The notes beneath the pieces are model-generated. The model saw only the letters and a program-made list of their open reading frames with translations, was not told where the DNA came from and did no database searches. This document shows, piece after piece, positions 59,109-64,000 of a DNA stretch of 64,000 bases. Source of the DNA: Iris pallida (taxonomy: Eukaryota > Streptophyta > Magnoliopsida > Asparagales > Iridaceae); the NCBI GenBank assembly GCA_029216955.1, contig JANAVB010006998.1, positions 860,764 to 924,763 on the forward strand, written 5' to 3'. The position numbers and the translations under genes are program-made. Numbering within the stretch: the stretch's first letter is position 1; each line of letters opens with the position of its first letter.

Positions 59109-59684
59109 ATGTTGGTTGTGCAATTCGACCAACAAGCATATGAAACGATGATGTCGGACAAAGGCTCTACTCCGACTGCCAAGAAGCAAAAAGCCAAGTA
59201 TGTTCGTAAGGCTTGGATCTCGAAGTCTCTCCCTGCTCTTCCTAACGCCGCTGATGGCAAAGGGAAAGCTCAGGCCACTTTCAGCCAAAATAACAATTCG
59301 GAGGCGCATGTCTCAGTACTAGCCACAATGTTGTATAAAGACATTCCTGCTATTGAGACACATGATACTCGCTATGCGTCTAGAAGAGGCTCTACTAACA
59401 AACCATCAACTAAGTCCAGTGTTTCTCACGGGAAAAAGAACACTAAGAAGGCGCATGCTAATCATGCGTCTGTAAAGAATGCTAATACTTGTGATGGAAT
59501 CATTCACTCCAATATGGGCAAAAAGAATGTACAACTTTTGAAATTTGGCAGAGAAAAACACTACAATGCTAAAAATTTAAATGTTGGAACTTCTGCCTCA
59601 CACTTGGTGAATCGAGATGAGAGTTCTGCTTCAATACATTACTCTAGACGCATAACTGGAGATAAGAAGTCTGTCTTCCACTGA
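59109..59684 (+). pseudogene. G2 extra ORF upstream of gag, first part
   Basis: 191 residues, basic, rich in Lys, Ser, Asn and His, no known domain. The segment VQFDQQAYETMM followed by KYVRKAWISKSLPA aligns with the G1 extra ORF (VDQPSYEAL, ARAVWTPKS). The coding sense of matching residues extends upstream of the ATG (59085), so the true start may be earlier. It ends about 20 bases before the next open frame. Confidence 0.65.
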
Positions 59685-59705
59685 CTTTCTTTCTCATTAG
59701 ATTCT

Positions 59706-60756
59706 ATGTACTATGAAGGAGGCTTAATTCATGCGTCCCTTCATGTTATGCGTACTGATGATAGGAACAAGATAAAGTCTATGCGTACTAATCATCCATG
59801 CACCTCTCTTCCACATGTTGTGGACTCATGTATATTACTTCCCAATATACCTAAAATGAGTCCTCATGATCAAACAACTCAAGACCTAAGTACTGGGTGT
59901 TCCTATGTACATAAAATAGGTCGATGAGTTAAGAAACCAACTCTCCCATATGCGAACTTTGTCCAGTCGCATAAAAAGGGAGAGGTCATACACCCTTCTA
60001 TTGATTTGCGTGATATGCTTCGACATAAGCGTGAATCGACAACGGTTTCATCAAACACAGTTATGTCATGTCAAAGGCATTCTTGTGCAAAGATTATTAT
60101 CAACTGTTGCTGCTCAAAAACAGTTGATCAATCAATATAGACGATCTGTCTTCACCAGATTACAGCCAAATCTTTTGGATTTGTCGTGTCTCAGACGACA
60201 ACATTCGAATAATGAAGATGAGTTACATGAGACCTCGATCTACATGACCTCCAGTCAAGGTGATGATCAAGTACCTTCATCATCTTCATCCAAGGGAGGT
60301 CAAAGAGCTACTTTACCTGAAGGTGTTTATCAAGGAACCCGTTTTCGATCTAGACAGTCTTTTGGTGTACTCCAAGTTCTTGAACAAGATAATACTGGGG
60401 GTAGCATTCTCGTAGTCTTTGACCATTCTACATCTCAATCTGATGACAGAGTACCTCATATTTCAGAAAGAGAAGATGCAGTTTCGCAGTCACGATCAAG
60501 CAGTACTCGTAAGGCTTTGCTGTATACTTCTCCATCCGATAGTCCATATACAACTTTTGTGTATATTATTGGAAAGTATGTTACAAAATGTCATGACGAT
60601 GATGCAGCAGAGGCAAACAACCATGAACTTGCAAAAAACTCTACATCAATCTCATCTGTCAACTCAAACTCCTGTCGATCAAGATATATAGTGGGGGTAT
60701 CATTTAACCCTAATCCATCACCGATAGTTGAAAATGTCGCTACGCCAATGCTATAA
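59706..60756 (+). pseudogene. G2 extra ORF upstream of gag, second part
   Basis: Frames at 59706-59927 and 59950-60756 continue the same region with one stop and a shift. The second holds RRSVFTRL (shared with G1), a Ser-rich stretch and no recognised domain. A frame break near 60756 separates it from gag. Confidence 0.6.
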
Positions 60757-60920
60757 CAAACACGACCAGCTATCATATAGACCACCTATGTATGTCAGTC
60801 GATTGATACTCTCGAAGCTATTCGGGGTATCAATGCTCGATTGGATAATAACACTTCAAAGGTGGAAGTGCATCAAATAAGAATGTCACGTCCTTATCCT
60901 TCAGAATGGGATGATGTGGT

Positions 60921-61613
60921 TTGTCCTCCAAAGTACAAAGTCAATATCTGATTCCTTATGATGGAACAGGTTTCCCGAGACAGCATTTGACATACTTTTA
61001 CTCCCAGACCATTCACATACCAAATAATGATGCACTATGGTCTAAATTATTCATTGGCACCTTGACGGGAGTAGCATTTGAATGGTTTTGCAATCTATCT
61101 GACAATTGTATTAAAAATTTCAAATACTTGGAGAAGTTATTCCTCACTAGATTCTATGAAGGGACAAGTGATGTCTCTATGTCAAAGATTATTACTACAA
61201 AGCATGAGAATAAAGAGCCAGCTCGTGAGTTCATCGAACGGTTCATGAGATTATCGTTAAAGTTTCATCCCGGGACTCCTCAGTCGGTGTTAATTAATAC
61301 ATGCAGGGGTAATTTCTTACTCGTCGGTGCTGCCGAGAAGGCTGAAGAATCAGTCAAGGTTCTACATTTGATTGGGTTGAAATCACCCGAAGACAAAGGG
61401 AAGAGTCCCCAGAGCAACAATATTCTTGGGAAAACTAACAAAATGAAGGAGTTCTTTACAGTGTATATTTTTGCAGCTGCTTGCCAACCCAAACAAAAAG
61501 CTCCAACTGCTCCAAGTCTTAAGCCACATTACACCTTCAATAAAGCCATCATATTAGACATGTTTCAGTTACTGATGAAGGGAAATAAGCTGCAACTACC
61601 TCTCCCTCGATAG
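60921..61613 (+). pseudogene. G2 gag (Retrotrans_gag domain)
   Basis: The block YPSEWDDVVCPPKY lies just before in another frame, so a shift near 60940 has separated the natural entry. The domain core reads LTGVAFEWFCNLSDN, F-K-Y-L-E-K-L-F-L-T-R-F-Y-E-G and EFIERFMRLSLKF. Residues beyond 150 lead to FQLLMKGNKLQLPLP, matching G1 (KSNKLQLPDVKRP). It ends at TAG 61611-61613, and the same frame continues after it. Confidence 0.88.
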
Positions 61614-62171
61614 CCAGAGGAAATAGGGCGAACCAATGATCTGAAGTATCGCTTTTATCATCAATATGTGCATCACCCTACGATGGATTGCTACATATTG
61701 AAGAATCATATTCAACAATTGTTGGATTCAAAGGCCATCACACTACATACAGATGAGAAACAAGTTTATGTAACTCTTGTTTCTCTCCAATTTGGAGACC
61801 TTCCTGCAATTGAAGTTCAAGATAGTGTTACTCCGATACCGAAGGCGATATTACAAATCATCAATCTTCCTTCTGTCCGATATCAGACAGTCGGACTTGT
61901 TCCCCTTACTACTCAGTGTGGTGAAGTCATGTGGATCCATCATGATCTTCTTGAAGACATGGATCCAAAATCAACCTTGTCCACTTCCAAGGTACAGAAT
62001 AAGAAGAAGAAAAGTAAAACATGCAATATGATCAATGAAGCTCTAATTGGGGAAGCTAGATCTGGAAAGGCATACCTTAATCAAGACCAAGAAGATAGTC
62101 CTTTTACTATAGCTCATGATCTAAGTCTACCTGCCATCCTGGCTTCATCTGAATTGGGACAATCCAAGTAG
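61614..62171 (+). pseudogene. G2 gag C-terminal zinc-like block and linker
   Basis: Starts with E-E-I-G-R-T-N-D-L-K-Y-R-F-Y-H-Q-Y and HHPTMDCYILKNHIQQLL, the H/C block of Tat gag. Its first Cys reads Arg or Phe, as also in G1. It ends with GEARSGKAYL before a stop at 62169. Confidence 0.75.
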
Positions 62172-62314
62172 ACCTTAGGAGAAAAAGAAAACAAAAAGTG
62201 GTAAGGTTTGACAAGTCCTTGAAGAAGTCTAATCCTCTTGGACTTGACAAGCCTTCCAATTTTAATATATTGACACAATTTGCCAATACCCCAGCTTGAC
62301 TCTCCATATTTGAG

Positions 62315-62962
62315 TTGCTCTGCCTCTCTAAAGATTCACAAGAAGCATTGGGTGAAGCACTGCAGCATGTCGACTCATATTTGTCTCAGATAGCAGAACC
62401 TGATGATGACCCGGTGACTTGCCCTCATTGTCATAGTGCATCAGAGAAGATTCCTATTATCACCTTTACTCAAGAGGATATGTTTTTGAAGAACAACTGC
62501 CATGACAGTCCCTTATACTATACAAGGTTTGACGGGGCTTATAAGGTGGACCGCATTCAAATTGATCCTGGGTCATCTGTTAGTATGATTCCCCAAAGTT
62601 TGCTTCAGGTGTTGGGAATCCCAATACATAATTTGTCACCTACTTCCACTACCATTATTGGATTTAATGCTGGACGAAGTCACCCTGTGGGGAAAATTCG
62701 TCTCAAGTGTCAGATTGGAAATCTCCGGACTGAAGTCACATGCTATGTGTTTGATGCCAATATCTCCTACAATATTTTGTTAGGACAGTCGTGGATACAT
62801 GACAACCTTCTAGTTCCATCTACTTTTCATCAGTGCTTCAAATATGTGAACGAAGTAGTAGTGTGTACAAAATTTGCAGACATCGGTCCTTTCAAGGGGG
62901 CCGAGGTCTACTTCTCTGATGCAAGGCTGTATAAACCTCTGGATCATAGACCCTCTGGATAA
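62315..62962 (+). CDS. G2 aspartic protease
   Basis: The frame carries C-P-H-C-H (T-C-P-H-C-H-S-A), FTQEDMFLKNNCHDSPLYYT, the active site I-D-P-G-S-S-V-S-M-I-P, the flap-like GFNAGRSHPVGKIRLK and the ILLGQSWIHD block. All expected protease landmarks are present. It matures the polyprotein. The frame ends within the FKGAEVYFSDARLYK block shared with G1. Confidence 0.88.
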   Translation: MLCLSKDSQEALGEALQHVDSYLSQIAEPDDDPVTCPHCHSASEKIPIITFTQEDMFLKNNCHDSPLYYTRFDGAYKVDRIQIDPGSSVSMIPQSLLQVLGIPIHNLSPTSTTIIGFNAGRSHPVGKIRLKCQIGNLRTEVTCYVFDANISYNILLGQSWIHDNLLVPSTFHQCFKYVNEVVVCTKFADIGPFKGAEVYFSDARLYKPLDHRPSG

Positions 62963-63127
62963 TAGACCCTCTGATGATGAACCATCCCATCTGGGATGGA
63001 CAAGGAAGTAGAGGCTAGGTACAAAGTAAAAGAAGTATCTACTGATCAAACGGTAGAAGAACCCCTAGCCATATACTTGAAAGGCCATGTGTAGAAGGAG
63101 CCAGTTGAAAAGTTCTTAGCAATATAC

Positions 63128-63931
63128 TTGAAGGGTCTTGTGTGGAAAGAGCCTGCTAGAACTTCACAGGAGACTCAGTCAGGAGGTAGTACACCTTTTG
63201 TTGTTAACTTACGCAAGAGCAAAGCCAACATCTTGACAGAAGAACCTCTAGTAATTGATCTCAGGACAAAGAAAGAGGAACCATTGATGATCGACCCAAG
63301 GACTAAGAAGGAAGAACCGTTTGTAGTTGATCTTCGTCGAAGCAAGCGTCCAGTTCAACTGAATGAGCCCTTTGTAATCGATCTGACTCATGCTGCCATC
63401 GCTGCAGAAGCAAGTGTTGTAAATAAACCTCCGTGTATCAAACTTTCTGAGGATGTTTTACTGAAAGAAAAAATTATGTACATACCTAATGAAAGAGGTT
63501 CTAATTTTGATTATTTTGACGTTCCTGTGACTGGATTAAGAACTATCGACTCTTTGTGTTCACTTATCACGGATACAAAGCTGTCATTGCCTGTGTCTAT
63601 TTCTTCTAAGAAAAGTACTCCATGTCTATCATATGAAGATTATTATTTTGAAGTGCCAGCTAGGTCAATTGGTAAAACACCGATTATATTTGGCCGAGCC
63701 GAGGTTCATAAAGAATCTTTGGTTGACGACCTCGAACCTGATTCCGATAGAATGCAATTATATCAGTATACTCCCCAAGCGAAGAATATCATTCAAAAAA
63801 TGGGCTATAATTTAAATAGTCAGCAAGGCCTCAACTTTAGAAAACGTCGTCGTCTACCGTTGTATATCCCAACTCCAAAAGAAAAACTACAAGACTACTA
63901 CCATCTTACTCGATCTGGACTAGGATTGTAA
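63128..63931 (+). CDS. G2 protease-to-RT linker with five SIM-like motifs and a G-patch-like block
   Basis: 267 residues. Motifs PFVVNL (23-28), PLVIDL (40-45), PLMIDP (52-57), PFVVDL (64-69) and PFVIDL (81-86, followed by T) repeat at 12-17 residue spacing with basic and acidic residues between. They resemble SUMO-interacting motifs, whose classic core is V-I-D-L. The C-terminal part (near 220-267) has KMGYNL...GLNFRKRRRLP and SGLGL, which sits just before RT in G1 as well. The ATG at 63128 is internal to a longer region: related repeats (EEPLAIYLKG-like) occur upstream at 63050-63125 behind a stop. Confidence 0.75.
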   Translation: MKGLVWKEPARTSQETQSGGSTPFVVNLRKSKANILTEEPLVIDLRTKKEEPLMIDPRTKKEEPFVVDLRRSKRPVQLNEPFVIDLTHAAIAAEASVVNKPPCIKLSEDVLLKEKIMYIPNERGSNFDYFDVPVTGLRTIDSLCSLITDTKLSLPVSISSKKSTPCLSYEDYYFEVPARSIGKTPIIFGRAEVHKESLVDDLEPDSDRMQLYQYTPQAKNIIQKMGYNLNSQQGLNFRKRRRLPLYIPTPKEKLQDYYHLTRSGLGL

Positions 63932-64000
63932 CTCCTCCAACTACACCAAAAATATTAGATAAAGAAGATAGCGATATTGTTGACACAAAGTCACAGTCAA
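63932..64000 (+). other. Right edge, inside G2 before RT
   Basis: Too short to assign. It corresponds to the stretch between the G-patch-like block and the pre-RT block in G1. Confidence 0.5.

Larger units (their letters stand above)
59020..64000 (+). mobile_element. Ty3/gypsy retrotransposon G2 (Tat/Ogre-like), body cut by the right edge
   Basis: Primer site, extra ORF, gag, protease and the pre-RT linker occur in order on the plus strand. RT, integrase and the 3' LTR lie beyond 64000. It is related to G1 at every domain but not identical, and it lies in the opposite orientation. Confidence 0.88.

Overview
The window is nuclear DNA of a flowering plant and consists almost entirely of transposable elements, many nested inside one another. 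The evidence is the set of families: Ty1/copia and Ty3/gypsy pol genes, an En/Spm (CACTA) element with TNP2- and TNPA-like genes, LINE tails with an RVT zinc-binding domain, plant-style introns, and long (TA)n tracts. I see no rRNA, no tRNA, no CRISPR array and no intact host gene. Species cannot be fixed from the sequence.

Layout. 1-800: decayed copia integrase fragment on the minus strand that runs off the left edge. 1470-3520: three LINE 3' ends, two arranged head to head and each abutting a (TA)n tract. 3860-4745: a promoter-like stretch (TATA box, telo-box, pyrimidine patch) with no coding sequence behind it. 4746 to about 19500: a CACTA element with a TNP2/DUF4218/DUF4216 gene and a TNPA-like gene. 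Its 5' end is split by an almost intact copia element (4852-12114, target duplication ATAAT) whose gag-pol has one in-frame stop. About 19500-22465: a chromovirus-type LTR, right edge clear, left edge not found.

22466-64000 is a stack. The outermost layer is a Tat/Ogre-like gypsy element on the plus strand (G2), whose 5' LTR is split and whose body continues past the right edge. Inserted in that LTR is a second Tat/Ogre-like element on the minus strand (G1, 23360-58754, target duplication CTATG). G1 was itself hit by a 3.2 kb probable solo LTR (28352-31577, GGAAC), a 5.3 kb solo LTR (34852-40166, TTAGC, inside RNase H), and a non-coding two-LTR element of the LARD type (47702-58156, inside the right LTR of G1).

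Two points stand out. First, between pol and the 3' LTR of G1 there is a multi-exon gene on the opposite strand, with its own TATA box, a good start context and intron-like splice sites. It encodes a plant mobile domain (PMD) protein with a coiled-coil tail and is now broken by stops and a solo LTR. Second, both gypsy elements carry repeated P-[LF]-[VM]-[IV]-[DN]-[LP] motifs between protease and reverse transcriptase, which resemble SUMO-interacting motifs. There are five in tandem in G2 and two in G1.

Almost every coding region is broken. The best preserved is the gag-protease-integrase frame of the copia element. Intact target duplications on five insertions allow the order of events to be read directly.
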